Assembly (NCBI GenBank): GCA_051881355.1
Contig: JBJEPS010000028.1
Location: 1-22,688 of the forward strand
Source: Fimenecus sp051881355
GTDB lineage: Bacteria > Bacillota > Clostridia > Oscillospirales > Acutalibacteraceae
DNA: 22,688 nt
Direction of reading: 5' to 3'
Shown here: positions 22,647-22,688 of the stretch, one piece after another
How positions within the stretch are numbered: the first letter of the stretch is position 1
Layout: the number at the start of each line of letters is the position of its first letter
Notes under the pieces: model-generated
The model's database searches: none
Seen by the model: only the letters and a program-made list of their open reading frames with translations
What the model was told of the DNA's origin: nothing
Translations under genes and position numbers: made by a program

Positions 22647-22688
22647 TGTCATCCTGAGCGAAGCGAAGGATCTCAAAAAGAGAGTGCA
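22647..22688. repeat. dispersed short repeat (TGTCATCCTGAGCGAAGCGA family), cut by the window edge
   Basis: From 22647 the sequence reads TGTCATCCTGAGCGAAGCGA and continues AGGATCTC. I recognise this motif as a widespread intergenic repeat found at many loci in diverse bacterial genomes. ATCCT and AGGAT give it an imperfect inverted symmetry. The far end lies beyond the window, so length and type (REP-like or MITE) cannot be judged. Confidence 0.6.

Noticed and set aside
1..22688. CRISPR array, phage or transposon genes, defence island
   Set aside because: No regularly spaced repeats, integrase, transposase, restriction or toxin-like genes seen on either strand.

Overview
The window looks like a chromosomal segment of an anaerobic Firmicute, most probably a gut-type Clostridia member (Oscillospiraceae/Ruminococcaceae-like). 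The reasons are the gene set, the strong AGGAGG-type ribosome sites, textbook sigma-A promoters (TTGACA/TATAAT with 17-18 bp spacing), and a metH whose reactivation domain is a separate gene. The placement is inferred from gene content; there is no rRNA in the window to confirm it. I saw no tRNA, rRNA, CRISPR array, transposase or phage gene. Coding density is high and no gap exceeds 200 bp.

Layout. Positions 1-5371 (minus strand) hold an Rrf2/IscR-type regulator, a stand-alone methionine-synthase activation protein, metH, then nifS and nifU with their own promoter. Near-identical palindromes sit between the -35 and -10 boxes of both the regulator promoter and the nifS promoter. This suggests one Fe-S-sensing repressor controls both its own metH operon and the cysteine desulfurase/scaffold pair. 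Positions 5390-6751 (plus) hold pyrimidine-nucleoside phosphorylase. It converges on fhs (formate-tetrahydrofolate ligase) at a 20-bp-stem bidirectional terminator. fhs is the last gene of a minus-strand operon that starts with a 7TM histidine kinase and a REC-SARP response regulator (6828-11215).

Positions 11312-18249 (plus) form one tight operon from a perfect consensus promoter: alaS, a HIT hydrolase, comEC, holA and a TOPRIM RNase M5-like gene. The ComEC here has a C-terminal metallo-beta-lactamase-like domain with its metal-binding motif missing. A MarR regulator (minus) and a citrate synthase (plus) are then divergently transcribed. A cysteine-rich protein of unknown function (minus) and a membrane GGDEF diguanylate cyclase (plus) form a second divergent pair. 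The window ends inside a widespread short dispersed repeat.

How it fits together. NifS/NifU make Fe-S clusters. MetH, its reactivator and Fhs belong to one-carbon/folate/methionine metabolism. Citrate synthase feeds 2-oxoglutarate/glutamate synthesis. The alaS operon is housekeeping plus DNA uptake and replication. There is no clear defence island or mobile system. The most unusual points are the Rrf2-MetH-NifSU regulatory link, the kinase/regulator fused in one operon with fhs, the apparently nuclease-dead ComEC, and the Cys-rich orphan with a sporulation-like promoter.
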